Positions 9,093 through 18,039 of a DNA stretch of 47,093 bases are shown one piece after another. Below the pieces are notes generated by a model. The model searched no databases, had not been told where the DNA came from, and was given only the letters and a program-made list of their open reading frames with translations. Origin of the DNA: Acidobacteriota bacterium (GTDB lineage Bacteria > Acidobacteriota > Terriglobia > Terriglobales > Acidobacteriaceae); contig JAJZEA010000022.1 in NCBI GenBank assembly GCA_021851335.1, positions 1 through 47,093 on the forward strand, given 5' to 3'. Every line of letters begins with the position of its first letter. Position 1 is the stretch's first letter. The position numbers and the translations under genes are program-made.

Positions 9093-10076
9093 ATGAACTT
9101 CTACTCCATCCGCCATCTCACGCGATTTCGCTACGCGCAGCCGGTGAGCGAAAGCATTATGGAAGTGCGCATGCATCCGCGCACCGACGAGGCGCAGCAC
9201 TGTCTTTCGTTTTCGCTTTCCGTCAGCCCGCGCTGCCGCGTCTTCAGCTATCGCGACCATTATGGCAACAACGTGCAGCACTTTGATATTCCCGGCGAAC
9301 ACAGTCAGCTTGTCATCCTCGCCGAGTCGTTGATCGAGCAGCATCCGGTGCAACCGCTTCCAACAGCTCTGGCGACCTCGGCTTGGCAGGAGCTGGCCGA
9401 TCTTGTGGAGGACGGCGACTACGGCGAGATGCTTTTGCCGAGCCAGTTCACGCAAAACTCCGCCGCACTGAAACAGCTTGCCGCCGAACTGCGCGTCAGC
9501 CGAGGCGAGGATCCGCTGACGGCTGCGCGAGAACTGACGGAATCGCTATACCGGTACTTCGAGTATGTGCCGCGCTCGACGCGCGTGGATTCGCCGATCG
9601 ATGAAGCGATTCTCAGCCGCAAAGGCGTCTGCCAGGACTTTACGCACACGATGATTGCGCTGCTTCGATCGCTGGGCATCCCGGCTCGCTATGTCTCCGG
9701 CTATCTGTATCGAGGAAGTGATGACCATGACCGGTCCACTCCGGACGCGACGCACGCGTGGGTGGAGGCGCTGCTGCCGGGGCTGAACTGGATTGGCTTT
9801 GACCCGACCAACAATCTGGTGGCGGGATCGCGCCACATCCGCACCGCGATTGGCCGCGATTACGCCGATGTGCCGCCGACGCACGGCATCTTCCGCGGGG
9901 ATGCGGACAGCGATTTGTACGTGGCGGTGCAGGTGGAGGCCAGTAGCACCGCGCCGGTTCTCGATCGTCGTCAGCACGTGCCGGACGACTGGACTGTGCT
10001 GGTGGAGCGCGCGCGGGAAGCGCCACCGCGACCGGCGCAGTCGGCAATGACACAGATTGTGCAGCAGCAACAATAG
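9093..10076 (+). CDS. Transglutaminase-like cysteine protein with bacterial N-terminal domain
   Basis: This 327-residue protein has the bacterial transglutaminase N-terminal beta domain (residues ~1-90, HLTRFRYAQPVSESIMEVRMHP cut short as HLTRFRYAQPVSES). A papain-like transglutaminase core follows. The catalytic triad is visible as Cys180 in GVCQDFTH, His221 in DATHAWVEA and Asp237 in GFDPTNN. Such proteins are thought to cleave or form amide bonds. The start at 9093 was chosen for GAGG 6 bases upstream and for alignment with the family's N-terminus, although the frame is open from 8871. With the ATP-grasp and alpha-E genes it completes a cluster predicted to make and process peptide-like tags. 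There is no signal peptide, so it probably acts in the cytoplasm. Confidence 0.9.
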   Translation: MNFYSIRHLTRFRYAQPVSESIMEVRMHPRTDEAQHCLSFSLSVSPRCRVFSYRDHYGNNVQHFDIPGEHSQLVILAESLIEQHPVQPLPTALATSAWQELADLVEDGDYGEMLLPSQFTQNSAALKQLAAELRVSRGEDPLTAARELTESLYRYFEYVPRSTRVDSPIDEAILSRKGVCQDFTHTMIALLRSLGIPARYVSGYLYRGSDDHDRSTPDATHAWVEALLPGLNWIGFDPTNNLVAGSRHIRTAIGRDYADVPPTHGIFRGDADSDLYVAVQVEASSTAPVLDRRQHVPDDWTVLVERAREAPPRPAQSAMTQIVQQQQ

Positions 10077-10179
10077 CTGCACGCGTCTGTCGCGGTTGAG
10101 CCTCTGGCCATGAAGCACGGAGACCGCCTGAAGCAATCTCTTTCCCCGACGATGCGCAGACCGATTTTCAGGAAGCAGT

Positions 10180-11766
10180 ATGAACGCGAGGAAAACTGCC
10201 GTTATCATCGGGGCCGGACCGGCCGGACTGACCGCGGCGCTGGAGTTTTGCCGCCGGTCGGCGATACACCCCATCGTGGTCGAGGCTACGTCGGAGATTG
10301 GCGGTCTGTCGCGCACGATCCGCTACAAAGGGAACCGGATGGATGTGGGCGGCCATCGGTTTTTTTCCCGCTCCGATCGCGTGATGGCCTGGTGGACGGA
10401 GCTTTTTCCGATTGCGCAGCAGCAGGACGAAGCGACGGCGACGGTTCGATACCAGAACCAGCAGCGCACGGTCGAGGCCACGGCGGATGTCGAGAGCGAG
10501 CGTGTGATGCTGTTGCGACCGCGTCGCAGCCGGATCTATTTTCTGCGGCGATTCTTTCGCTATCCGCTGGCGCTCGATGGGGCGACGCTGCGCGCGTTGG
10601 GCGTGAGGCGAACGGTGAGGATCGGCTGGAGTTATCTGGCGGCAAAACTTGCTCCGCGCAGGCCGGAGCGAACGCTGGAAGACTTTTTCATCAACCGTTT
10701 TGGCGGGGAACTCTTCCGCACGTTTTTTCGCGATTACACGGAAAAGGTGTGGGGAGTTTCCTGCTCATCCATCAGCGCGGAGTGGGGCGCGCGCCGGATC
10801 AAGGGGCTGTCCCTGCGCGCCGCGGTAGTTCATTTTCTGCGGCAGCAGCGCAGACCCGATGCCGCATCGGAGATTGCGCAGAAGGCCACGGAAACGTCAC
10901 TGATTGAGCGATTCTTGTATCCGAAGCTGGGGCCGGGTCAGCTTTGGGAGCATGTGGCGCAGTTGGTGGAGCAGCAAGGCGGCGAAGTTCGACTGGACTC
11001 GACCGTAAGGGGTCTGCATTGCGCCGAGAACCGGGTTCACGCGGTCACGGTCTCGGATTCTGACGGCGCGACCACGACGATCTCCGCCGACTATGTGCTG
11101 TCGACGATGCCGGTGCGGGATCTGATTCGCGCGATGGACGAGCCTGCGCCGACGGAGATTCGGAGCGTGAGCGAGGGTCTGGTCTATCGCGACTTCATGA
11201 CGGTGGGCCTGCTGGTGGAGAAGCTGAGCCTGACGGAAGCGGATGGCTCGCGGCTGCGCGATACGTGGATTTATATTCAGGAGCCGGATGTGCGCGTGGG
11301 GCGGTTGCAGATCTTCAACAACTGGAGTCCCTATCTGGTGGCAGACCCGACGAAGACGTGGATCGGGCTGGAGTACTTCTGCCAGGAGGGGGATGATCTG
11401 TGGAGTCGCACGGATGGGTCGATGGCCGAGTTTGCGATAGCGGAAGCGGAAAAGATCGGGATGCTGCAACGCAGCGCGGTGACGGATTGGCATGTGGTGC
11501 GCGTGCCGAAGAGCTATCCGGCGTACTTTGGCAGCTATGATCGCTTTCCGGAGATCATCGAGTTTGTCAGCCGCTTTCAGAACCTGTTTCTGATTGGGCG
11601 CAACGGGATGCACAAGTACAACAACCAGGACCACTCGATGCTGACGGCGATGGCCGCGGTCGATGCGATTCTAGAGGGCAACACGGACAAATCCGCGCTG
11701 TGGGCGATCAACACCGAGCAGGAGTACAGCGAGACGAAGCCGGCGCGACAGCGGGATTCAGAGTAG
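10180..11766 (+). CDS. FAD-dependent amine-oxidase / UDP-galactopyranose-mutase-like oxidoreductase
   Basis: This 528-residue flavoprotein has an N-terminal dinucleotide-binding motif ([14 protein letters not shown]), the [12 protein letters not shown] segment that binds the adenosine ribose, and [10 protein letters not shown]. The C-terminal FAD-contacting block is [18 protein letters not shown]. It resembles the protoporphyrinogen-oxidase/UDP-galactopyranose-mutase-like branch of the amine oxidase superfamily, where many members have no known substrate. It starts 103 bases after the transglutaminase gene, with AGGAAG just before the ATG. It could therefore belong to the same transcription unit, but a separate promoter cannot be excluded. 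It converges on the methyltransferase gene, with 14 bases between stops. Confidence 0.82.
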   Translation: MNARKTAVIIGAGPAGLTAALEFCRRSAIHPIVVEATSEIGGLSRTIRYKGNRMDVGGHRFFSRSDRVMAWWTELFPIAQQQDEATATVRYQNQQRTVEATADVESERVMLLRPRRSRIYFLRRFFRYPLALDGATLRALGVRRTVRIGWSYLAAKLAPRRPERTLEDFFINRFGGELFRTFFRDYTEKVWGVSCSSISAEWGARRIKGLSLRAAVVHFLRQQRRPDAASEIAQKATETSLIERFLYPKLGPGQLWEHVAQLVEQQGGEVRLDSTVRGLHCAENRVHAVTVSDSDGATTTISADYVLSTMPVRDLIRAMDEPAPTEIRSVSEGLVYRDFMTVGLLVEKLSLTEADGSRLRDTWIYIQEPDVRVGRLQIFNNWSPYLVADPTKTWIGLEYFCQEGDDLWSRTDGSMAEFAIAEAEKIGMLQRSAVTDWHVVRVPKSYPAYFGSYDRFPEIIEFVSRFQNLFLIGRNGMHKYNNQDHSMLTAMAAVDAILEGNTDKSALWAINTEQEYSETKPARQRDSE

Positions 11767-11780
11767 GCGCGAGAGAAGGA

Positions 11781-12467
11781 TCAGTTTTTGCGCCGCAGCA
11801 GGCTGTTGATGAGAGCGCGCCGACCGCTGATGCGCTCTTCGCGTGCCACTTCATGTCGCCCGCGTTCAAAGACGGCGATGCTGTCATAGAAGTGCATGGA
11901 AAGCGTGGAGCGGGTGAAGTCGGTGGGAGGGAGCTGGCCTCGCGTCCAGTCGGCGTTCAGCTCGTCGATCAGCCGCTTGCACAGCTCGATGAAGGAGCCT
12001 TCGCGGCCGAGGCCACCGCCGTATTCGTCCCAGTAGGCGGTGTGCAGATCTTCGACCATGTAAACGCCGTCGCGGGCCGTGCGGGGATAGAGAAAGCGAA
12101 AGGTTTCAACGACGTGGGCCATCTGATGGCTGCCGTCGTCGAGGACGATGTCGGGCGTTCCAAACTCGTCGAGGACGCTTTGCAGAAAGGCTGTATCGGC
12201 CTGGCTGCCGATGCGGATGTCGATCTGGCTTTCGGCAAACCGGGCGCACTCCGGATTGATATCAATGCCGACGATGTGCGCGTGTGGGCCGAGCCAGCGC
12301 TTCCACATCTGCGCGGAACCGCCGCGCCCGCAGCCGATCTCCAGAAACAGGACGGGGCGATGGCGATAGCGCTGGAAGTGCTGTTCGTAGGCGGCGAAGT
12401 AGTGCGTCCATTTGTGGATGGTGCGCTGGCGATTGTTGAGGAACTCCGACCACAGACTCACGCGCAC
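11781..12467 (-). CDS. Class I SAM-dependent methyltransferase, MycE-like
   Basis: This 228-residue protein has SAM motif I as FLEIGCGRGGSAQMW and the acidic ribose-binding end of strand 2 as VGIDINPEC. Next come DIVLDDGSHQMAHV and GVYMVEDLHTAYWDEYGGG. The DDGSH..H and VEDLHTxYW pair is characteristic of the catalytic domain of metal-dependent sugar O-methyltransferases such as MycE and of CmcI-like proteins. The aspartates of DDGSH probably bind Mg. An O-methyltransferase acting on a sugar or polyol is likely, but the substrate is unknown. The best start is GTG at 12467. It lies 25 bases after the stop of the Ig-like secreted protein gene and is probably co-transcribed with it. Confidence 0.82.
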   Translation of the reverse strand: MRVSLWSEFLNNRQRTIHKWTHYFAAYEQHFQRYRHRPVLFLEIGCGRGGSAQMWKRWLGPHAHIVGIDINPECARFAESQIDIRIGSQADTAFLQSVLDEFGTPDIVLDDGSHQMAHVVETFRFLYPRTARDGVYMVEDLHTAYWDEYGGGLGREGSFIELCKRLIDELNADWTRGQLPPTDFTRSTLSMHFYDSIAVFERGRHEVAREERISGRRALINSLLRRKN

Positions 12468-12492
12468 ACCATCCTGGTCGCAGAGGCGACGA

Positions 12493-13449
12493 CTATTGGA
12501 CTGTCAGGGCAACCGATGCCGAGTGTTCCGCTGCCGTGACACCGTTGCTGGTCTGCGCAGTGACCGTGATGGTGTAGGTTCCGGGCGGCGTGCCACCGAA
12601 GATCGGTCCCAGATGGTAGTACCAGTACTGCGCCGAGCATCCTGTGGCGCTCATCAGCGTCACGGAAGCAAGCAGAATCAGCATCAGGTTGCGCATCAGC
12701 CTGCGCCGTTTGCGGGCGAGCCAGCCCAGTCCGACGATGCCGGGCAGCAGGGCCAGATAGGCGCCGTTGCCGCGCGCGAGCGGAGCACCTGGCATGGCGG
12801 GCTTGTGGAGCCAGCCTGCGGTGGTGGAGTCGGTCGCAGTGGTCTGGATGTTCATGACCGCCGTCTGCGGGGTGGCCGTGGTGATCTCCATGTTGGCCGG
12901 CGTGTTGTTGCAGCTTACATAGTCGATGGGCAGGCCGGAACAGGAGAGGCTGATGAATCCGGTGAAGCCGTTCAGCGGAGTGATGGTGATCGTGGTTGCC
13001 GCCGTGCCGCCGGTTTTGACGGTGAAGGTGGTGGGCGAAAGGGCGATGGTGAAATCCGGCACCGCGGTCGCCTCGGTGTGCAGCGTGAACGGTTTGGAGC
13101 TGGAAGCCGTGTCTGAGGGGGTGCCTGCAAACTCGGCGTGAAGCGCGTGGTCGCCCGCGGGGAGATTGCCGACGCGGAAGGTGGCTGATCCCTGCGCGTC
13201 AAGAGCCGCGCCGGAGAGCCAATGGGTGGCGCTGCCGGTGATGTCGACCAAGGAAACCGCGCCGCTGACCGGCTGACCGGTGTCGTCGGTGACGGTGACG
13301 GTGACGGTGCTGTGACCGGCGGCATCCTTGGCAACCGGCGACATGGTTGTGTAGGTGCGTGACTGAGCGGAAGCTAGCCCGGCTACCAAAAAAGCACAGA
13401 GCAAAGCCGCTCCTGTGCGCGCCATCCGGCGCATGATCCATCTATGCAT
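12493..13449 (-). CDS. Secreted Ig-like domain protein with C-terminal membrane segments
   Basis: This 318-residue protein has a signal peptide (TGAALLCAFLVAGLASAQ). A bacterial Ig-like domain (residues ~30-120) follows, with the motif VTVTDDTGQPVSGAVSLVD and PAGDHALHAEFAG. A second domain has the acidobacterial phrase TVKTGGTAATTITITPLNGFTG and FISLSCSGLP. Near the C-terminus are a PGIVGLGWLARKRRR segment and a second hydrophobic stretch ending SATGC, then a short GTYTITVTAQTSNG beta segment. The architecture suggests a surface-exposed structural or adhesive protein. The ATG at 13449 is favoured. ATGs at 13434 and 13425, or a TTG at 13476, are possible. Cys residues in SLSCSG and YVSCNN may form a disulfide. 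Confidence 0.75.
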   Translation of the reverse strand: MHRWIMRRMARTGAALLCAFLVAGLASAQSRTYTTMSPVAKDAAGHSTVTVTVTDDTGQPVSGAVSLVDITGSATHWLSGAALDAQGSATFRVGNLPAGDHALHAEFAGTPSDTASSSKPFTLHTEATAVPDFTIALSPTTFTVKTGGTAATTITITPLNGFTGFISLSCSGLPIDYVSCNNTPANMEITTATPQTAVMNIQTTATDSTTAGWLHKPAMPGAPLARGNGAYLALLPGIVGLGWLARKRRRLMRNLMLILLASVTLMSATGCSAQYWYYHLGPIFGGTPPGTYTITVTAQTSNGVTAAEHSASVALTVQ

Positions 13450-13723
13450 CACCCGCAAACTGTCCTCTGCCCGCAAAAATCACTCTCGCTGGGAAACGAT
13501 CCGTTTTACCATTGTATCCGGCCCGCCCGCCGAAACGGGGATTGCGAGCCGGGAATCCGATTTGCGCGCTGAATTTTGCGCAGGAACCGCTTCTTCGCGA
13601 CTGAAACTCTTCCTGATGAGACGCGCAAACGGGCCGCCGGTGAGCGAGGCGGCAGTTGCGCGGCCGTAGCGGCAGAGGCGGATGGCGGCCAGGATTGATA
13701 TGCTGGCGACGAGGATTCTTCCG

Positions 13724-14317
13724 GTGATTGCACATCTGCGGGGCAAACTGATCCACAAGCAACCCGGCCAGGCGATCGTCGAAACCGGCGGCGGAGTTGG
13801 CTATGAGGTCACGATTCCGATTCCCACGTTTACGGCGCTGCCGGGGTTGGGCGAGGTGGTGGCGCTGCATATTCACACGCAGGTACGCGAAGACCAGATC
13901 GCGTTGTTTGGCTTTTTCGAGCCGGACGAGAAGCGCCTCTTCGAGCGGCTGATCGGGGTGACCGGAGTGGGTCCGCGGCTGGCGATTACGCTGCTGAGCG
14001 GACTGACGCCGGAGCGAGCGGTGACGGCGATTCGCGCGCAGGATCATGCCATGCTGACGCGCATTCCGGGTGTGGGCAAGAAGCTGGCGGAGCGGCTGGT
14101 GCTGGAGCTGAAGGACAAGCTGGATGACTTTGCCACGGCGCCGGTGGCTTCCACGGTGCAGGGCGTTGCGGTGGAGGATGTTCTGTCGGCGCTGACCAAT
14201 CTGGGATATCAACGGGTGGCGGCGGAAAAAGCCGTGCAAGCTGCCGTGAGCAAGGATGAAAGCCTGGCTGCGGACTTTGATGGGCTGTTTCGCGCCGCGC
14301 TCAAAACGATACGCTGA
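13724..14317 (+). CDS. ruvA: Holliday junction branch migration protein RuvA
   Basis: This 197-residue protein matches RuvA along its length. The N-terminal OB-fold domain starts VIAHLRGKL, the tandem helix-hairpin-helix motifs are LIGVTGVGPRLA and LTRIPGVGKKLAERLV, and the C-terminal domain III contacts RuvB. RuvA tetramers bind four-way junctions and load the RuvB motor during recombination repair. The GTG at 13724 is preferred over an upstream ATG at 13682. It gives the family-standard N-terminus and has GAGG 9 bases before it. Neither ruvB nor ruvC is adjacent. The gene is followed after 13 bases by a DUF2461 gene. Confidence 0.95.
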   Translation: MIAHLRGKLIHKQPGQAIVETGGGVGYEVTIPIPTFTALPGLGEVVALHIHTQVREDQIALFGFFEPDEKRLFERLIGVTGVGPRLAITLLSGLTPERAVTAIRAQDHAMLTRIPGVGKKLAERLVLELKDKLDDFATAPVASTVQGVAVEDVLSALTNLGYQRVAAEKAVQAAVSKDESLAADFDGLFRAALKTIR

Positions 14318-14330
14318 AGGAGGGTGGACT

Positions 14331-15206
14331 ATGCCCGGCAAACGCACGAAGACCGCTGCATCGAGGTCTGCCGCCTGGGCGTCGAAGCCCGCGGCGAAAC
14401 TTTCCGCGAAGCCTGTCGCGAACACTGCCGCGGGAGCGCATCTTCGACCCGAAGCGATGAAGTTTCTGCGCGCGCTGATTCGCGCCAACCGGCGCGATCC
14501 GGTGGAGGCGCGCGAGTGGTTCCAGACGCACAAGGCGGAGTGGGAGAGCGAGCTGAAGCAGCCGATGCTGGCCATCATTCGCGCCGTCACCGAGGCGATG
14601 GAGTCGTTTGCGCCGGAGCATGTGCGTGCGCCGGAAAAAAGCTTCTTTCGCATCTATCGCGATACGCGGTTCTCGGCGGACAAGCGTCCGTACAAGGAGC
14701 ATGTGGCGGCGTGGTGGTCGCATCGCGAGCTGGAAAAGACCTCGGGCGCGGGTTTTTATTTTCACGTTTCGCCAAGCGAGGTGATTGTGGCGGCGGGGGC
14801 GTACATGCCGGGCAAGGATCAGCTTGCGGCGATTCGAAACTGGCTGGCCGTGCATCACGAGGAGTTTCGCGCGCTGCTGGAAGCGCCGGGGCTGCGCGAG
14901 ACGTTTGAGGAGTTTGAAGGCAATGCGCTGACGCGTCCGCCGGCGGGTTTTGGGGCGGACCATCCGGCGCTGGATCTGCTGCGCTGTCGGCAGTGGGGAC
15001 TCTCCTGCACGCTGCCGGTGGAGGAGGCTCTGAAGGCGGGATTTTCGGCGGAGATTGTGCGGCGATTCCGGCTGGCGTCGCCGGTGGTTGCGGCGTTGAA
15101 TGGGGCGATTCTGGCTCCGTCCGCGGAGCCGAAGACGGAGCGCCGGCGGGTGTTATTCGGATTTGGGCAAGGCCAAAAACCGGCAAATACGGCTAAAAAT
15201 AGCTAA
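14331..15206 (+). CDS. DUF2461 (TIGR02453) domain protein
   Basis: This 291-residue protein has a basic Ala/Lys-rich tail of ~40 residues and then the DUF2461 domain. Landmarks are MKFLRALIRANRRD with WFQTHKAEWE, KSFFRIYRDTRFSADKRPYKEH, GFYFHVSPSEVIVAAGAYMP, and a C-terminal LRCRQWGLSCTLP. The family is widespread, conserved and of unknown function. The conserved RDTRFSxDK(R/T)PYK motif is likely the functional core. The start at 14331 follows AAGGAGG and lies 13 bases after the ruvA stop, so the two are probably co-transcribed. The extra basic N-terminus resembles a nucleic-acid-binding tail, but this is only a compositional hint. Confidence 0.88.
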   Translation: MPGKRTKTAASRSAAWASKPAAKLSAKPVANTAAGAHLRPEAMKFLRALIRANRRDPVEAREWFQTHKAEWESELKQPMLAIIRAVTEAMESFAPEHVRAPEKSFFRIYRDTRFSADKRPYKEHVAAWWSHRELEKTSGAGFYFHVSPSEVIVAAGAYMPGKDQLAAIRNWLAVHHEEFRALLEAPGLRETFEEFEGNALTRPPAGFGADHPALDLLRCRQWGLSCTLPVEEALKAGFSAEIVRRFRLASPVVAALNGAILAPSAEPKTERRRVLFGFGQGQKPANTAKNS

Positions 15207-15319
15207 TTTCCGGACAAATACTACAAAAACCTGTGGAAATAGCCCTTTTGCGGTTGACACAGCACCCTGAAAAGTCGCAAGGTAACCATCGACAGGTTTC
15301 TCCGGAGCCGCGTCCCTAT

Positions 15320-15333
15320 TGAGGATTTCCTCA
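15320..15333. promoter_or_regulatory. 14-bp palindrome upstream of the HU gene
   Basis: TGAGGA-TT-TCCTCA is a perfect palindrome located 112 bases before the HU start codon. A consensus -35 box TTGACA sits further upstream at 15254-15259, but I could not find a good -10 at the right distance. The palindrome could be an operator or a short leader hairpin. Confidence 0.3.
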
Positions 15334-15445
15334 TCTGGAGCTGTGTCGTAGTTGCCGTGCACAGCGATCAGGCGGTTCGTTTATCCGGGAAGCCGGGCAA
15401 CGCATTTCACAGCCGAGGAATGGCTGAAAACGGAGGAGAAAAAAC

Positions 15446-15742
15446 ATGGCAGCAGGAATGACGAAAACCGCGCTGATCCGCCAGATGGCGGAGAAGCTGG
15501 AGATGACCAACAAACAGGCAGGAGCGTTCCTCGACCTTCTGGCCGAGACCGCGATCAAAGAGACGAAGAAGAACGGCCTGTTTATTATCCCGGGCATTGG
15601 TCGCCTGGTGAAGGCCGAGCGCAAGGCGCGCATGGGCCGCAATCCGCAGACGGGCGCGCAGATCAAGATCAAGGCGAAGACCGTGGTCAAGTTCCGCGTG
15701 GCGAAGTCGGCCAAGGACGCGATCGCGCCGACCAAGAAGTAG
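15446..15742 (+). CDS. HU family DNA-binding protein
   Basis: This 98-residue protein has the HU/IHF fold. An N-terminal helical part (MTKTALIRQMAEKLEMTNKQ) precedes a beta-arm region with the signature GRLVKAERKARMGRNPQTGA. The RNP turn at the arm tip, whose proline intercalates into DNA, is intact. A Lys-rich tail (IKIKAKTVVKFRVAKSAKDA) ends the protein. HU bends and compacts DNA and assists replication, repair and transcription. The ATG follows GGAGGAG by 7 bases. It is a single-gene unit with a 239-base upstream region and a strong terminator at 15767-15803. Which HU paralogue it is cannot be told. Confidence 0.95.
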   Translation: MAAGMTKTALIRQMAEKLEMTNKQAGAFLDLLAETAIKETKKNGLFIIPGIGRLVKAERKARMGRNPQTGAQIKIKAKTVVKFRVAKSAKDAIAPTKK

Positions 15743-15766
15743 TTTCATTGTTCTCAGGAAAAGCGG

Positions 15767-15803
15767 CAGGCGCATCCCTCACGGGAGCGCCTGTTGTTTT
15801 TTT
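15767..15803 (+). terminator. Rho-independent terminator after the HU gene
   Basis: CAGGCGC (15767-15773) pairs with GCGCCTG (15787-15793), and the inner TCCC pairs with GGGA around a short loop. This gives an 11-bp stem with a single bulged base. TTG and seven Ts follow. It begins 24 bases after the HU stop codon. The right arm sequence GAGCGCCTGTTG is repeated just downstream near 15807. Confidence 0.88.
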
Positions 15804-15836
15804 GCCGAGCGCCTGTTGATTGAATGAAGCGGGTTT

Positions 15837-16406
15837 TTAGCTTTGGGTGGCGGGCTTGGGCAGTGCGGCGCGGGCGACCAGCCCCAGTCCGCAGGCGATG
15901 AGCACGGCGCGGGCCAGCAGTTGCGCGTTGTATTGCCAACTGAGCGAGGCAAAGCTGACAAAGATGCCGATGGAGGCGACCTCCTGAAGCCAGGCCGCGG
16001 TCCACTGCGGGTGACTTTGCGGGGCGGGCCGCGTGCTGGCTGCGCCCGCAGCCTCAAAGGCGAGCAGAACGGGCAGGGCGATGAGCGCGCCGACCGGCGG
16101 CAGGAGCACACAGATGGCGGCTGCCAGCAGAAGTGATCCCAGAGTCTGGAGACGCGGGCGGGAGTGGGCCGAGGCCCACAGGCGCAGAGCCGCGCCCAGA
16201 CCGCTGAACACGATGGCGAGCCAGGTGACGACCACGATGCCTGAGGTGGAACTGATTCCGAAGGTGCTTTGCCAGACGCCCAGCCACACCCACAGGGTGT
16301 GCGGACCGGCATAGCTTGCCGACTGCCACGGAGCGAGATATCCCGCTCCCAGCGCGGCTGCGTAGACCACGACTCTGAGCCGCGTCAGCGACCAGCCTGA
16401 TTGCAT
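15837..16406 (-). CDS. Multi-pass membrane protein of unknown function
   Basis: This 189-residue protein is mostly hydrophobic, with about five membrane segments. They include VVVYAAALGAGYLAPW, GIVVVTWLAIVFSGLGAALR, LGSLLLAAAICVLLPPVG and ARAVLIACGLGLVARAALP. I do not recognise a defined family. The ALRLWA stretch followed by a basic loop faintly recalls isoprenylcysteine-methyltransferase-like membrane proteins, but no SAM-binding motif is convincing. The frame is open up to 16715. The ATG at 16406, preceded by GGGAG, gives a compact membrane protein and avoids a Pro/Arg-rich leader that looks non-coding. The gene diverges from mnmE with ~98 bases between starts. Confidence 0.7.
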   Translation of the reverse strand: MQSGWSLTRLRVVVYAAALGAGYLAPWQSASYAGPHTLWVWLGVWQSTFGISSTSGIVVVTWLAIVFSGLGAALRLWASAHSRPRLQTLGSLLLAAAICVLLPPVGALIALPVLLAFEAAGAASTRPAPQSHPQWTAAWLQEVASIGIFVSFASLSWQYNAQLLARAVLIACGLGLVARAALPKPATQS

Positions 16407-16504
16407 GCTGTTTTGTGCTCCCGTCACAGCTACCAGAGTACATGCGTGATCGCGATCCTGCCACGAGCCGGAGGCGGCGCGTGGATTCTCTACAATCGGA
16501 AGAT

Positions 16505-17911
16505 ATGGCAGATGCACAAGGGCCGTTGACGGAGACGATTGTCGCGGTTTCGACGCCGCCGGGACGAGGCGGAATCGGGATTGTGCGGCTAAGCGGCGCG
16601 CGCGCGCCAGAGATTGGCGCGAGGCTGGTTCGATTGCGCGGCGGGCTGCAACATGCGACGGCGTGCCTGGCGGACGTGCTCGAAGCAGACGTGCTGGACG
16701 CGGAGCCGGACACAAAGCAGGGCGCGCGCATCGATGAAGCGCTCGTGACCTGGTTTGAGGCGCCGCGCTCCTATACCGGGGAAGACGTGGTGGAGATTGC
16801 GGCGCATGGCTCGCCGGTAGTGCTGGATGCGCTGGTGCGTCATGCTCTGGCGCTGGGTGCGCAGCTTGCCGAGCCGGGTGAATTTACGCAGCGAGCTTTT
16901 TTGAGTGGCCGGATGGACCTGACGCAGGCCGAGGCTGTGCGTGACCTGATTGAAGCGCAGACGCTGGCCCAGGCACGGGTGGCGGCGAGCCAGATGGGCG
17001 GCGCGCTGAGTCGACGCGTGCATCCGGTGAAGGGCGCGCTGCTGGAAGTGATTGCGCGGCTGGAGGCGGGGATCGACTTTGCCGAGGATGACCTGGAGGT
17101 GGCGACGAACGAAGAGATTCTGAGCCGCATGGAGAGGGTGGACGGGCCGCTGGCCGAGCTGGCGGCTACGTTTCATCATGGGCGTGTGCTGCATGATGGA
17201 TTGACGCTGGCGATTGTGGGGCGTCCGAATGCGGGGAAAAGCTCGCTGTTCAACGCGCTGGTGGAGCGGGATCGTGCGATTGTGACGGCGATTCCCGGCA
17301 CGACGCGTGATGTTGTGAGCGAGCGGGTTGCGATGGGGGGAATTCCGCTGGAGCTGGTGGACACGGCGGGACTGAGGGAAGCGGTCCCGGAGATGGATGA
17401 GGCGGAGCGGCTGGGCATGGCGCGCAGCCGCGCGGCGCTGGCGGATGCGGCGCTGGTGCTGCTGGTGGTGGATGCGACGCGGGAAGTGTGTGAGGAGGAT
17501 CGAGCGCTGCTGGGGGAGCTGGAGGGACGAGCGGCGATTCTGGTGAGAAACAAGGCGGATCTGCTGCCGGAAGAAGCGTCGACGGAGTGGAAGGCTTCGA
17601 TTCCGAGCGTTCTGACCTCGGCGGTGACCGGCGAGGGCGTCGAAGCGTTGCGAGCGTTGATTGTGCGCCTGGCGACGGGCGGCGCGGCAGCGGAGTCCGG
17701 CATGTTGACGACGTTGCGACATCAGCAGAGCGTGGAGACGGCGCTGGCCGCATTGGCCGACGCACGACGCGCCGTGGCCGACGGAACGCCGCATGAGATG
17801 CTGCTGCTGGATCTGTATCGAGCGCTGTGGGCGCTGGATTCGCTGACCGGGCAGACGACGACCGACGACGTGCTGCAACTGATCTTCAGCACGTTCTGCA
17901 TTGGCAAGTAG
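16505..17911 (+). CDS. mnmE: tRNA modification GTPase MnmE (TrmE)
   Basis: This 468-residue protein has the three-part MnmE layout. The N-terminal folate-binding domain starts TIVAVSTPPGRGGIGIVRLSG. A helical domain is split around a Ras-like G domain with G1 GRPNAGKS (~239-246), G2 in PGTTRD, G3 DTAG and G4 NKAD. The C-terminal FCIGK carries the essential Cys. With MnmG it installs the aminomethyl-type modification on U34 of certain tRNAs. The ATG at 16505 gives the usual family N-terminus, and an upstream in-frame ATG at 16442 would add an odd Arg-rich leader. mnmG is not in the window. The order mnmE then secreted M14 protease has no obvious functional meaning. Confidence 0.96.
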   Translation: MADAQGPLTETIVAVSTPPGRGGIGIVRLSGARAPEIGARLVRLRGGLQHATACLADVLEADVLDAEPDTKQGARIDEALVTWFEAPRSYTGEDVVEIAAHGSPVVLDALVRHALALGAQLAEPGEFTQRAFLSGRMDLTQAEAVRDLIEAQTLAQARVAASQMGGALSRRVHPVKGALLEVIARLEAGIDFAEDDLEVATNEEILSRMERVDGPLAELAATFHHGRVLHDGLTLAIVGRPNAGKSSLFNALVERDRAIVTAIPGTTRDVVSERVAMGGIPLELVDTAGLREAVPEMDEAERLGMARSRAALADAALVLLVVDATREVCEEDRALLGELEGRAAILVRNKADLLPEEASTEWKASIPSVLTSAVTGEGVEALRALIVRLATGGAAAESGMLTTLRHQQSVETALAALADARRAVADGTPHEMLLLDLYRALWALDSLTGQTTTDDVLQLIFSTFCIGK

Positions 17912-18039
17912 AGTGAAGCGGGCGCGAATGCCGGAATGAAATTCTCTTTGCGGGCCGGATGGGCTGCGCTACACTGGCACTCACGCCGCGCGGCCTCATC
18001 TCTGCGCGCGCTATTGTCTCTCTTCAGGATTGGTCCACC

